From: Amycolatopsis saalfeldensis
GTDB lineage: Bacteria > Actinomycetota > Actinomycetes > Mycobacteriales > Pseudonocardiaceae
Direction: 5' to 3'
Length of the DNA stretch: 61,065 bases
NCBI RefSeq assembly: GCF_900110575.1
Contig: NZ_FOEF01000033.1
Location: 1 to 61,065, forward strand
A program made the position numbers and the translations under genes. Below the pieces are notes generated by a model. The model saw nothing but the letters and a program-made list of their open reading frames with translations. It was not told where the DNA came from and did not search any database. Below are positions 16,939-25,139 of the stretch, in pieces. The stretch's first letter is position 1. Every line of letters starts with the position of its first letter.

Positions 16939-16972
16939 TACCGTAAAACGAATGATCATTCGGTTTACGGTA
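16939..16972. promoter_or_regulatory. 34-bp palindromic TetR operator
   Basis: The left arm TACCGTAAAACGAATGA matches the reverse complement of the right arm (TACCGTAAACCGAATGA) at 16 of 17 positions, with the centre at TGATCA. It sits 17 bp before the downstream ATG at 16989 and 49 bp before the TetR ATG. This is the strongest operator candidate in the catabolic region. Confidence 0.75.
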
Positions 16973-16988
16973 GCGAGGTAACGCGCCC

Positions 16989-17420
16989 ATGGAGTTCAAG
17001 ACGATCAACCCCCAGGTGATCGCGCAGTTCCGCAGCGGTCACGAGATCGAGGGCGTGCCGGGGGTGACCCGGGAGAACCACATCCTCCTGACCACCCTCG
17101 GCCGCAAGAGCGGCCGCAGGCAGACGATCCCGCTGCGGGTGTTCCACACCCACGGCGACCGGCTGGTCGTGGTGGCCGGGAACGGCGGCCGGGCACCGAA
17201 TCCGGGCTGGTACCTCAACCTGCTGGCCGAGCCGCGGGTCACGATCGAGGACGCCGCCGAGACCTACGACGCCGTGGCGACCGAGATCACCGGCGGCGAG
17301 CGGGACGAGCTCTGGCAGCTGTTCAAGGAACAGAATCCCGGCATGACCGAGTATCTGGCCGGTGCGGCGGGGCGGGTCATCCCCGTCATCGCCCTCACCA
17401 GGAGCCGGGCGGCCAAGTGA
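16989..17420 (+). CDS. Deazaflavin (F420)-dependent nitroreductase family protein
   Basis: The 143-residue protein has the split beta-barrel of the DDN/F420H2-dependent reductase family: HILLTTLGRKSGRRQTIPLR, VVVAGNGGRAPNPGWYLNL, then EPRVTIED and YDAVATEITGGERDELWQL. Members bind F420 and reduce quinones, nitroimidazoles or other electrophiles. It is the first gene of an operon with an SDR and two FAD monooxygenases; its stop overlaps the SDR start (GTGA). The ribosome site is weak (GAGGTAACGCGCCC). The 34-bp palindrome just upstream predicts TetR control. The actual substrate is not deducible. Confidence 0.85.
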   Translation: MEFKTINPQVIAQFRSGHEIEGVPGVTRENHILLTTLGRKSGRRQTIPLRVFHTHGDRLVVVAGNGGRAPNPGWYLNLLAEPRVTIEDAAETYDAVATEITGGERDELWQLFKEQNPGMTEYLAGAAGRVIPVIALTRSRAAK

Positions 17421-18157
17421 GCGCCCAGGTCGTGCTGATCACCGGCGGTGGGACCGGCATCGGCCGGGCCACCGCGGAGCTGTTCGCCGAACGGGGCTGG
17501 CGGGTGATGATCAGCGGACGGCGGGCGGCCCCGCTCGCGGAAACCGCCGGCCTGAACCCGGGCATCGGCTATCAGGTCGCCGACGTGGCCGCCCCGGAAC
17601 AGGCGGAAACGCTGGTGGCGCACACCATCGACGTCCACGGGCGCCTCGACGCACTGGTGAACAACGCGGGCATGTTCGCCGCCGCGACCCTGGACACCAT
17701 CGACGACGATCGGATCACCCGGCTGTTCCGGACCAACGTGTTCGCCCCCTCGCAGCTGCTGCGGGCGGCACTCCCCCACCTCAAGATCACCGGCGGCTCC
17801 GTCGTCAACGTGACCAGCGCCGTCGCCCAGCGGCCCCAGGCCTTCGGTGCGGCCTACTACGGCGCTTCCAAGGCCGCCCTGGACCATCTGACCCGCGCGT
17901 GGGCGGCGGAACTGGCCGGCGCCGGGGTCCGGGTCAACGCCGTGGCCCCCGGCCCGACCGATACGCCCGTCCAGGAAGTGGGCGGGTCCCCGGAGGAAAC
18001 CACCCGGCAGAAGGAGGCGCAGGCCGGGAACCTTCCGCTGCGGCGGATGGGTGAGCCCGGCGAGGTCGCCCGCTGGATCCACCTGCTCGCCGACCCCGCC
18101 TCGGACTGGGTGACCGGACAGGTCCTCGCGGTCGACGGCGGCCTGACCATCGCCTGA
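17417..18157 (+). CDS. Short-chain dehydrogenase/reductase
   Basis: The protein is 246 residues from GTG 17417, overlapping the previous stop. It is a classical SDR: TGGGTGIG cofactor motif at residues of about 9-16, NNAG near residue 80, a Ser in NVTSAV near 137, a YxxxK motif within AAYYGASKAALDH near 153-157, and the C-terminal PGPTDTPV and DWVTGQVLAVDGGLTIA. It oxidises or reduces an alcohol/ketone with NAD(P). Its place between an F420-type protein and FAD hydroxylases suggests a shared catabolic or modifying pathway. Confidence 0.9.
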   Translation: MSAQVVLITGGGTGIGRATAELFAERGWRVMISGRRAAPLAETAGLNPGIGYQVADVAAPEQAETLVAHTIDVHGRLDALVNNAGMFAAATLDTIDDDRITRLFRTNVFAPSQLLRAALPHLKITGGSVVNVTSAVAQRPQAFGAAYYGASKAALDHLTRAWAAELAGAGVRVNAVAPGPTDTPVQEVGGSPEETTRQKEAQAGNLPLRRMGEPGEVARWIHLLADPASDWVTGQVLAVDGGLTIA

Positions 18158-18198
18158 TCTTCAAGCACAGCAACGTTCCTCGACACCTTGGGGTGGAC

Positions 18199-19278
18199 AT
18201 GAGCACACGTATTCTCATCGTCGGCGCCGGCCTGACCGGGCTGGCCCTGGCTTCCGGGCTGCGCCACCGTGGCGTCGACCCGGTCGTGGTGGAGCAGGCG
18301 CCGATCATCACCGAGGCGGGCTGGGCGATCGGGCTCGGCCCGCGGCACCTCGCCGCGCTGGACCGGCTCGGCCTTACCGACCGTGGCCACTGGCCCGGCT
18401 ACCAGGCCGAAAAGTACCTGATGTTCGACGCCCGGACCGGGCTGATCGACAAGATCGTCAACGACGTCCCGCTCATGTTCAACCGGTCCGACCTCCAGTC
18501 GGCCTTGCTGGACGGCGTTTCCGACCTGGTGCGGACCGGGGTCCGGCCGAGCGCGATGACCGACGCCGGTGACGTTGTCGAGGTCGAGTTCGACAACGGC
18601 GAGCGCGGCACCTTCGATGCCGTCATCGGCGCCGACGGCATCAATTCCTGGACCCGCCGCCGGGTCCTCGGCGGGCCGGACGCCACCTACACCGGGACCT
18701 CGGTGGTCCGGTTCCAGGCCGCCACCCCGGACCCGGCGCTGACCGTGACCGGACTCGCCGCCGGCGGGCAGGACGCGACGCTGGCGTACTTCCTGATGGA
18801 CGGCGGCAAGAAGATCCACGGAGTCGTGTTCCTGCACGGCGCACCGGGAAACCGGCGGGACCTGGGCCCGGCCCGGCTCGCGGACCTCTTCCCGGGCCTC
18901 AGCGGCCCGTTGACCGTCCTCACCGACGTGATGCGCACCGACCCGGTCAGCTACTTCACCGACATCAACCAAGCCGTGGTCGAGACCTGGGCCCGCAACC
19001 GGGTAGCGATCGCCGGTGACGCCGCCCACGCGATGTCCCCGGTACTCGGTCAAGGAGCCGGAGCCGGGTTCGAAGACGCCGCGATGCTGGCCGAGCTGCT
19101 CACCACACCGCGGCTGCCGATCCCGCTCGCACTGGCCAGCTACGAAAAGCTCCGCAAGCCCGAAGCCCAGTCCCTCCAACGGCTTTCCCACGCCACCAGC
19201 CAGGCGCTGGGCACGTCCACCCTGCCGAGCCAGATCTTCGGCCAGGTCGCCGACCGTCCCGGCGGGGTCCGGGCATGA
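18199..19278 (+). CDS. FAD-dependent monooxygenase, tandem copy 1
   Basis: The protein is 359 residues from ATG 18199; GGGG lies 5 nt upstream, so the ATG is preferred over GTG 18193. Flavoprotein hydroxylase motifs are GAGLTG near residue 8, ADGINSWTRRRVLGGPDATY (DG motif) near 140, and RVAIAGDAAHAMSPVLGQGA (GD motif) near 275. It resembles small salicylate- or zeaxanthin-epoxidase-like hydroxylases. The stop overlaps the ATG of a second copy that shares long identical blocks (LRHRGVDPVVVEQAP, EAGW, ADGINSWTRR, LGGPDATYTG, ALASYEKLRKP). The pair is therefore a tandem duplication kept in translational coupling. Confidence 0.88.
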   Translation: MSTRILIVGAGLTGLALASGLRHRGVDPVVVEQAPIITEAGWAIGLGPRHLAALDRLGLTDRGHWPGYQAEKYLMFDARTGLIDKIVNDVPLMFNRSDLQSALLDGVSDLVRTGVRPSAMTDAGDVVEVEFDNGERGTFDAVIGADGINSWTRRRVLGGPDATYTGTSVVRFQAATPDPALTVTGLAAGGQDATLAYFLMDGGKKIHGVVFLHGAPGNRRDLGPARLADLFPGLSGPLTVLTDVMRTDPVSYFTDINQAVVETWARNRVAIAGDAAHAMSPVLGQGAGAGFEDAAMLAELLTTPRLPIPLALASYEKLRKPEAQSLQRLSHATSQALGTSTLPSQIFGQVADRPGGVRA

Positions 19279-20351
19279 GCAACCGGATCCTCATCGTGGG
19301 CGGCGGGCTCACCGGACTGGCGCTGGCCGCCGGGCTCCGCCACCGGGGCGTCGACCCGGTGGTCGTCGAGCAGGCACCGGTCATCACCGAGGCCGGCTGG
19401 GGCATCGGCCTCAGCGACCCCCACATCGCCGCGCTGGACCGGCTCGGCATCACCGATCGCGACAACTGGACGAGGTTCCGGCCGGACCGGCACCTCATGT
19501 TCGACGGCGACACCGGACTGCTCGAGGCCATCCGCCACGAGACCGCGATGCTGTTCTCCCGCACGGATCTGCAGCAGTCGCTGTACGAACCCGTCGCCGA
19601 CCTCGTCCGCACCGGGATCCGCCCCAGCGCGCTGCACGACCTCGGTGACGCCGTCGAGGTCGAGTTCGACCACGGCGCCCGCGAAACCTTCGACGCCGTC
19701 ATCGGCGCCGACGGCATCAACTCCTGGACCCGCCGCCACGTCCTCGGCGGACCGGACGCCACCTACACCGGAGTCGCCATCGCGCGATTCCACCTGCCCA
19801 ACACCGACCCCGCGCTCAGGACCACGGCGCTTTCCCTCGACTCCACCGGGGTGCTCGGATACTTCCTGATGGACGGCGGACGGAAGTTCCACGGCATCGT
19901 GATGCTGCCCGGCGAGGAGGACAACCGCAGGGAGCTGAACGTCGCCGAGCTGGCGGCGCTGTTCCCGCGGGTGACGGGCCCGCTCACCGCCTTCAAGAAC
20001 CTCATGTCCACCAACCCGAAAAGCTACTACGCCAACATCTACCAGGTCATGGTCGACGAGTGGGCACGGAACCGGATCGCGCTCATGGGCGATGCCGCGC
20101 ACGCCATGAGCCCGATCCTCGCGCAGGGCACCGGAGTCGGCCTGCAGGACGCCGCGGTGCTGGCCGAGCTGCTCACGACCCCGGACCTCCCGGTGCCCAT
20201 CGCACTGGCCAGCTACGAGAAACTCCGCAAGCCCGCGGCCCAGGCCATGCAACGCGCGTCCTACGAAGCCGGTCTCCAGATCGGCCGCAAGTCCGCGCCG
20301 ACCGAGCTCTTCCCCGAGTTCATCACCCAGGACCGGCCCGCCGTCAGATGA
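19275..20351 (+). CDS. FAD-dependent monooxygenase, tandem copy 2
   Basis: The protein is 358 residues from ATG 19275 (ATGA overlap). It has the same architecture as its upstream neighbour: GGGLTG near residue 8, ADGINSWTRRHVLGGPDATY, and RIALMGDAAHAMSPILAQGT. Differences cluster in the central substrate domain (HETAMLFSRTDLQQSLYEP against NDVPLMFNRSDLQSALLDG), which suggests a changed substrate, or heterodimers. It is the last gene of the operon and converges with the SnoaL-like gene 3 nt away. Copy 2 ends in EFITQDRPAVR where copy 1 ends in GQVADRPGGVRA. Confidence 0.88.
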   Translation: MSNRILIVGGGLTGLALAAGLRHRGVDPVVVEQAPVITEAGWGIGLSDPHIAALDRLGITDRDNWTRFRPDRHLMFDGDTGLLEAIRHETAMLFSRTDLQQSLYEPVADLVRTGIRPSALHDLGDAVEVEFDHGARETFDAVIGADGINSWTRRHVLGGPDATYTGVAIARFHLPNTDPALRTTALSLDSTGVLGYFLMDGGRKFHGIVMLPGEEDNRRELNVAELAALFPRVTGPLTAFKNLMSTNPKSYYANIYQVMVDEWARNRIALMGDAAHAMSPILAQGTGVGLQDAAVLAELLTTPDLPVPIALASYEKLRKPAAQAMQRASYEAGLQIGRKSAPTELFPEFITQDRPAVR

Positions 20352-20354
20352 GGC

Positions 20355-20714
20355 TCAGACCTCGTTGTTCCACATGCGGAACACACTGCACGCCCCGTCG
20401 TCGAAGGTCACGGTCCACAGGTTCGCGAAGGTACCGAGCTTGCGATAGGTCCCGGTGCCGCCGACCGCGGCGGTGTCCCCGCTGATCCCGAGCACGGTCC
20501 ACGCGAAGCCCCAGCCGCCCTCCTGCCACTCGCGCCGGTCGAGCCAGCCGCGCACGATCTCCGCCCGGCCGATCCAGGACGTCTCGTACGGCCACTCGTG
20601 GTACTCGGCGTCCTCGGTGAAGAGCGCGGCGATGTCGGGCTCGGCCTCGGTCTTCCACGCGTGCACGTAGCGCTCGACCCACGCCTGGACCTCCGGCTCG
20701 GTGACGGCGTTCAT
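20355..20714 (-). CDS. SnoaL/NTF2-like protein
   Basis: The 119-residue protein starts at ATG 20714 and belongs to the SnoaL-like nuclear transport factor 2 superfamily. VQAWVERYVHAWKTEAEPDI and AALFTEDAEYHEWPY form the first helix and strand, then GRAEIVRGWLDRREWQEGG, FAWTVLGISGDTAAVGGTG and NLWTVTFDDGACSVFRMWNN. Such proteins are cyclases, dehydratases or small-molecule binders. It is divergent from an XRE regulator and convergent with the FAD monooxygenases. The role is unknown. Confidence 0.75.
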   Translation of the reverse strand: MNAVTEPEVQAWVERYVHAWKTEAEPDIAALFTEDAEYHEWPYETSWIGRAEIVRGWLDRREWQEGGWGFAWTVLGISGDTAAVGGTGTYRKLGTFANLWTVTFDDGACSVFRMWNNEV

Positions 20715-20784
20715 CGTTTCCTCTCGACGGCGGGACCCCGGCAACCAGCATGCGCGACGCGGCCGGAGTCCCGGAACGGCCTGG

Positions 20785-20811
20785 CTTCCTGGGTGCGCGG
20801 CTCCTAGGAAG
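20785..20811. promoter_or_regulatory. Inverted repeat in XRE/SnoaL intergenic region
   Basis: CTTCCT (20785-20790) and AGGAAG (20806-20811) form a spaced 6-bp inverted repeat between the divergent SnoaL and XRE genes, close to the regulator start. It is a plausible operator, but short. Confidence 0.35.
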
Positions 20812-20828
20812 CGCGCTGTTACCGTGAG

Positions 20829-21641
20829 GTGGTGAGCGGCTCCGAACTGGGCGAATTCCTGCGCGCGCAGCGGGCCCGGCTGACCCCGGGCGACATCGGG
20901 ATGCCCAGCCACGGCCCCCGTCGCGTCGCGGGCCTACGCCGTGAAGAGGTGGCCGTGCTGGCCGGCGTCAGCGCGGACTACTACGCACGCCTGGAACAGG
21001 GCCGCGAACGCAACCCGTCGAGCCCGGTCCTCGACGCGATCGGCCGCGCGCTGCGGCTGGACCCGGACGCCCTCGGGCACGCCTACCGGCTCGCCGGCCT
21101 CACCCCCAGCACCCCCGCACCACCTCGTGACGACGTCGACCCGGCCCTGCTGCGGCTGATGGGCACCTTCCCGGCCGCGGTCGCCTACGTCACCAACCGC
21201 CGGCTCGACCTGCTCGCCACCAACGCCCTCGCCGACGCTCTGCTCGCACCGATCGGCAAGCCGGCCAACATGGTGCACGCGCTGTTCACCGATCCGGCCG
21301 CCCGCACGCTCTTCGCCGACTGGGACACCATCGCCGCGAGCGCGGTCGACGCGCTACGGCTGGCCAGCGGCTACGACCGGGCCGACGTCGCCGGGATCGT
21401 CGGCGAACTGCGCGACGCCAGCCCGGAGTTCGCGGCCAGGTGGCAGGACAACCGGGCCCACGGCCTGGCCGGGACCACCAAACGGTTCGACCACCCCGAA
21501 GTGGGCCGCATCGAGCTGACCTACCAGACCTTCGACGTCCGCGGCGCGTCCGGCCAATACCTCCTGGTCGGCACCGCCGAACCGGGCAGCCCCAGCGCCG
21601 ACGCCCTCGCCCTGCTCGGCTCCCTGCACGCCACCGCCTGA
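20829..21641 (+). CDS. XRE family regulator with MmyB-like ligand domain
   Basis: The protein is 270 residues (GTG 20829, or GTG 20832). The N-terminal helix-turn-helix includes LGEFLRAQRARLTPGDIGMP, RRVAGLRREEVAVLAGVSAD and YYARLEQGRERNPS, the standard actinobacterial MmyB-type sequence. The C-terminal 170 residues are the MmyB-like PAS-related ligand-binding domain (YVTNRRLDLLATNALADALL, LFADWDTIAASAVDALRLAS, FAARWQDNRAHGLAGTTKRF, HPEVGRIELTYQTFDV). In relatives, the neighbouring gene is often an SDR or oxidoreductase that it controls. Here a broken SDR follows 102 nt downstream. Confidence 0.9.
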   Translation: MVSGSELGEFLRAQRARLTPGDIGMPSHGPRRVAGLRREEVAVLAGVSADYYARLEQGRERNPSSPVLDAIGRALRLDPDALGHAYRLAGLTPSTPAPPRDDVDPALLRLMGTFPAAVAYVTNRRLDLLATNALADALLAPIGKPANMVHALFTDPAARTLFADWDTIAASAVDALRLASGYDRADVAGIVGELRDASPEFAARWQDNRAHGLAGTTKRFDHPEVGRIELTYQTFDVRGASGQYLLVGTAEPGSPSADALALLGSLHATA

Positions 21642-21743
21642 ACCAGGGTGCGCCACACCCAGGTAACCGCGCCCTCCTTCCGCCCCCGGCCGGAGCGGCA
21701 CGCTCGATCGTGAAACCGCCACCCGATCGAGGGGAACACCCGC

Positions 21744-22329
21744 ATGACCACCGGCAGCAAGATCGTCCTGATCACCGGGGCGAGCAGCGGCATCGGTGCA
21801 GCGACCGCGCGGCAGCTGGCCGCCGACGGCCACCACGTCGTCCTCGGCGCCCGCCGCACCGACCGGCTTTCCGCACTGGCACAGGAAATCCGGGCCGGCG
21901 GCGGCCAGGCCGACCACCACGAACTCGACGCCACCGACCTCGGCGGCATGCGCGCCTTCGCCGAAGCCGCCCACGCACAGCACGGCCGGGTGGACGTCCT
22001 CGTCAACAACGCCGGCGTGATGCCACTGTCCACTCTGGACCGACTGCGGGTCGGCGACTGGAACCGGATCATCGACGTCAACCTGCGCGGCACCCTGCAC
22101 GGCATCGCCGCCGTCCTCCCGCTCATGCGCGCCCGCGGGACCGGCCACATCGTGAACGTCGCGTCCACCTCGGCCTACCGCGTCGACCCGACCGCGGCGG
22201 TCTACTGCGCCACCAAGTTCGCCGTCCGGGCCCTGTCCGAAGGCCTGCGCCAGGAGAACACCGCACTGCGCGTCACCATCGTCAGCCGACGTGAACGAAC
22301 TGGTCGTCCGACCCACCGCGCAGTCCTGA
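21744..22329 (+). pseudogene. SDR gene with internal out-of-frame deletion
   Basis: The first 180 residues are an excellent SDR: TGASSGIG near residue 10, NNAGVMPLSTLDRLRVGDWN, NVASTSAYRV, and YCATK for the YxxxK motif. After LRVTIVS (about 22285) the frame shifts. The expected helix-and-loop region (PGV through about 45 residues) is missing, and the normal family C-terminus VNELVVRPTAQS follows in a different frame, stopping at 22327-22329. The in-frame product would continue to 22388 as nonsense. Catalytic residues survive but the C-terminal substrate and dimer region is lost, so I call it a recent pseudogene. It lies downstream of the XRE regulator. Confidence 0.8.
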
Positions 22330-22362
22330 AAGGACCTTCGCCGCCTGCTGCTTCCATGAACG

Positions 22363-22986
22363 TCACCCACCCCGTGACTCCGACCTGATTCGGCCGGCCG
22401 CGGGCACTTCGTCGCAGACGTGGTCGCCGATCATCCGGCGGTACAGGGCGAAGGCGGCCACGAAGCCGAGCGCCGTCATCAGCAGCGTCAGGACGCGGAC
22501 GATGCCGAGCACACCGACCGATCCGCACAGGTACAGGGGCAGCTGGACCGCCACCGCCACGACGGCCACGATCAGCAGGACAGCGGTCGCCGCCGAGTAG
22601 GCGCGGCGCCGCAGCCGGCACCGCCGCCACGCCGTGCCCGACCCGGTCGCCAGCGAGGCGAGCAGCCCGGCCGGGGACAGGCCGGCCAGTTGCAGCGCCA
22701 CCGCGACGAGAATGCCCAGGCCGGTGAGGACGATCTCGGGCAGGAAGAAGTTGACCGCCGAACTCGACAGCAGTGTCGTCAGCGCGGCGGGGGCCAGCAG
22801 GGCGAGCCCGGTCAACGGCCGCAGCGACCGCTCCCCCGCCAGCAGCCGCCACACCGTGAAAGCGGCGGTAAGCAGCACCGCGGTCGTCACGGCAGCGAAA
22901 AGGTTGCCGCGCAAGGAAACCACAAGCGTGAACGCCAGTGCGGGCAGCGCTGCTTCGAGGACCGCCCTGATCCGCCCGGCGGTCAT
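22363..22986 (-). CDS. DUF3159-like integral membrane protein
   Basis: The 207-residue protein has about six hydrophobic helices, for example ALPALAFTLVVSLRGNLFAA, VTTAVLLTAAFTVWRLL, TAVLLIVAVVAVAVQLPLYL and VLTLLMTALGFVAAFALYRR. Its layout resembles DUF3159/VC0807-type proteins. The ATG at 22986 overlaps the stop of a 36-codon ORF (ATGA), so translation is probably coupled, and both follow the P450 gene on the same strand. Transport or membrane-anchoring roles are conceivable. No motif identifies a substrate. Confidence 0.7.
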   Translation of the reverse strand: MTAGRIRAVLEAALPALAFTLVVSLRGNLFAAVTTAVLLTAAFTVWRLLAGERSLRPLTGLALLAPAALTTLLSSSAVNFFLPEIVLTGLGILVAVALQLAGLSPAGLLASLATGSGTAWRRCRLRRRAYSAATAVLLIVAVVAVAVQLPLYLCGSVGVLGIVRVLTLLMTALGFVAAFALYRRMIGDHVCDEVPAAGRIRSESRGG

Positions 22987-23093
22987 GAACGCCTCGTGAT
23001 CGCCGGGTCGGCGGTCCCGGTGAACGCGACGAAGATCGCCACCGTGATCAGCGCGGCCGCGCTCGCCACCAGCCGGTCGGGGTAGTGCGACAT
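22983..23093 (-). CDS. 36-residue hydrophobic small protein
   Basis: ATG 23093 has a strong AGGAGG five bases upstream. The encoded peptide, beginning MSHYPDRLVASAAALITVAI and ending FVAFTGTADPAITRRS, has one possible transmembrane helix. Its stop overlaps the ATG of the membrane protein downstream, and the P450 stop lies 34 nt upstream. The strong ribosome site and tight spacing support a real small gene, perhaps a membrane partner or a translational coupler. No family is recognised. Confidence 0.6.
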   Translation of the reverse strand: MSHYPDRLVASAAALITVAIFVAFTGTADPAITRRS

Positions 23094-23127
23094 GTGTCCT
23101 CCTGGGACGGTGCCGGGGTCAGGGCCG

Positions 23128-24315
23128 TCACCAGGTGACGGGCAGCGAGTGCACGCCGTAGATCTCCATGTCGGTTCGCAGGACGACCTCCTGCGGACCG
23201 ACAGCGAGACGCAGCGTGGGGAATCGTTCGAACAGGCGACGAAAACCGATCCGCAGCTCCACCCGCGCGAGCTGCTGGCCGAGGCATTGGTGGATGCCGT
23301 GACCGAAGGCGAGGTGGTGGGTCCGCCCGCGGGTGACGTCGAGTTCGTCGGGGCGGTCGGTCAGCGCGGGATCCCGGTTGCTCGCCGACAGCAGGAGCAG
23401 GACGGTGTCCCCCGCTTGGATCCGGGCCCCGGCAATGGTGAAGTCGTCGGTGGCCACGCGGCCGGCGATGAACGCCGCGATGCTGAGATACCGCAGCAGT
23501 TCCTCGACCGCGCCAGGCAGCAGCTCCGGGTTTTCGCGGAGAAGCCTCAGCTGTCCAGGGTTTTGCAATAGCGCGAAAGTGCCTAGAGAAAGCATGTTGG
23601 CGGTGGTTTCGTGCCCGGCGATCAGCAGCAGCATGCCAATGCCGGCGATCTCCCGCTCGGTCAGGTCGGTGTCGGTGACCAGGCCGGAGATCAGGCGCTC
23701 GTCGGGACGGGCACGCTTCGCGCGCGCCAGCGCAGCCATGAACTCGAGGTACTCCTGGGCGGCCGCCTGCACCTGTGCCGGACTCAGGGTGCTGTCCTGC
23801 ATGGCGCCGGACAGGTGCTGGAACAGGTCCCGATCGGCGTAGTCGACACCGAGCAGCTCGCAGATCGTCAGGGACGGGACCGGCAGCGCGAAGGTGCTCA
23901 CGAGGTCCGCGGGCGCTCCGGCGGCGGCGAGGACGTCCAGCCGGTCGGCGACGATCTGCTCGATCCGGGGTTCCAGGGCACGCATCCGGCGGAGGGTGAA
24001 CTGGGCCGTGAGCATCCGGCGGTAGCGCGTGTGCTCCGGGGGATCCATCGAGACGAACATCCCGGGCGGCGGCCCGCCCGATTGCCGGCCCGCACCCGGC
24101 CGCAGCAGGTGATGGGCGCGCGTGCGGTCGGCACTCAGCCGGGGTTCGGAGAAGAGGGCGCGGGCCTCGGCGTGGCCGGTGACGACCCAGCCGTCGGCGC
24201 CACTGGGAAACACGACACGGCTCACCGGGGGCAGGGCGGCCAGGAGGCGGGGCGGATCGAACAGGTTGTCACGCTCGACCGAGAGGCGTGGAGGCGTGCC
24301 GTCGGTGATGGTCAT
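23128..24315 (-). CDS. Cytochrome P450
   Basis: The protein is 395 residues from ATG 24315. All P450 signatures are present: AGHETT (I-helix, residues 233-238), ExxR in EELLR (272-275), and the heme-binding FGHGIHQCLG with Cys344. Length and sequence are those of soluble actinobacterial class I enzymes, close in style to CYP105/CYP107-type hydroxylases. No ferredoxin gene is adjacent, so redox partners must come from elsewhere. It is divergent from a TetR gene with a nested palindrome between them (24384-24420), and is probably the first gene of an operon with the 36-residue protein and the membrane protein. Confidence 0.92.
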   Translation of the reverse strand: MTITDGTPPRLSVERDNLFDPPRLLAALPPVSRVVFPSGADGWVVTGHAEARALFSEPRLSADRTRAHHLLRPGAGRQSGGPPPGMFVSMDPPEHTRYRRMLTAQFTLRRMRALEPRIEQIVADRLDVLAAAGAPADLVSTFALPVPSLTICELLGVDYADRDLFQHLSGAMQDSTLSPAQVQAAAQEYLEFMAALARAKRARPDERLISGLVTDTDLTEREIAGIGMLLLIAGHETTANMLSLGTFALLQNPGQLRLLRENPELLPGAVEELLRYLSIAAFIAGRVATDDFTIAGARIQAGDTVLLLLSASNRDPALTDRPDELDVTRGRTHHLAFGHGIHQCLGQQLARVELRIGFRRLFERFPTLRLAVGPQEVVLRTDMEIYGVHSLPVTW

Positions 24316-24383
24316 GAACCGATACCTCGATCTCGGACGGGTCGGCGAGCGCTGCGCCGTTGACCATCCGAACGTAGCACATA

Positions 24384-24420
24384 CTGTCACTAAGCGACAA
24401 TTTGTCTTTCAGTGACAGTT
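24384..24420. promoter_or_regulatory. Nested palindromic TetR operator
   Basis: ACTGTCACT (24384-24392) and AGTGACAGT (24412-24420) are perfect inverted arms around an inner GACAA-T-TTGTC palindrome (24397-24407) with the same centre. A plus promoter, TTGTCT (24403-24408), 16 bp, TAGGAT (24425-24430), overlaps it. Confidence 0.7.
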
Positions 24421-24474
24421 GACTAGGATGAGCCGAACGAACGGACCGGCGCACCAGGAGGAGGTGGTTCCGCG

Positions 24475-25101
24475 ATGCGGGAGGCGCAGCCGCGGCAGGC
24501 CTCAGCGGTCGGCAATCGCTCCGGCAAGGGGCGGCCGCCGATGACCGATCGGCGCAAAGCCATCCAGCGGCTCGAGATCGCCCGGCAGGCGGCGAAGCTT
24601 TTCGCCGCGCAGGGCGTGGCAGGCACCTCCGGCGAGCAGATCGCGGACGCCGTCGGCATCTCGGTCCGCACACTCTGGCGCTACTTCCCCACCAAGGAAA
24701 GCTGCGTACAGCCGCTGCTGTCGGAAGGCATCGACGCCTTTCTCGACCAGCTGCGTTCCTGGCCTGCCGGCACGCCCCTGCTGGATCACCTGCGAGCGGC
24801 ATACTCACACGGCGGCGTCGTGTCCGCGGCAGACGCCGCGGCACGACAGGAGGTCGTGAGGATGTGCCGGGAGGAACCGGGACTGCGTGCCGTCTGGCTG
24901 CAGACCCAGCACGACGCCGAGCCGACGTTCGCCGAAGTGATCGCGCACCGCCTCAGCCTTCCCACGGAGGCGCTCGAAGTGCGGGTCCAGGCGGGAATGC
25001 TCAACGTCGCCCTCCGCATCGCCGCCGAGGACCAGGCGGACGGCAGGTCCGACGGCCTGATCGAGGCCATCCGGGCCAGCGTCGAAGGCTTCCGGCTCTG
25101 A
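24475..25101 (+). CDS. TetR family transcriptional regulator
   Basis: The protein is 208 residues from ATG 24475, with AGGAGG 10 nt upstream. After a basic N-terminal extension (GKGRPPMTDRRK), the HTH reads LEIARQAAKLFAAQGVAGTS, GEQIADAVGISVRTLWRYFP, TKESCV. The C-terminal domain resembles those of MftR-like and other TetR_C regulators, with no known ligand. It is divergent from the P450 operon and overlaps a nested palindrome, so it probably represses both itself and the P450. Confidence 0.9.
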   Translation: MREAQPRQASAVGNRSGKGRPPMTDRRKAIQRLEIARQAAKLFAAQGVAGTSGEQIADAVGISVRTLWRYFPTKESCVQPLLSEGIDAFLDQLRSWPAGTPLLDHLRAAYSHGGVVSAADAAARQEVVRMCREEPGLRAVWLQTQHDAEPTFAEVIAHRLSLPTEALEVRVQAGMLNVALRIAAEDQADGRSDGLIEAIRASVEGFRL

Positions 25102-25139
25102 CCGTCTGCCGACCTCGACGAGCTGGCCGGCTGCGAAAC

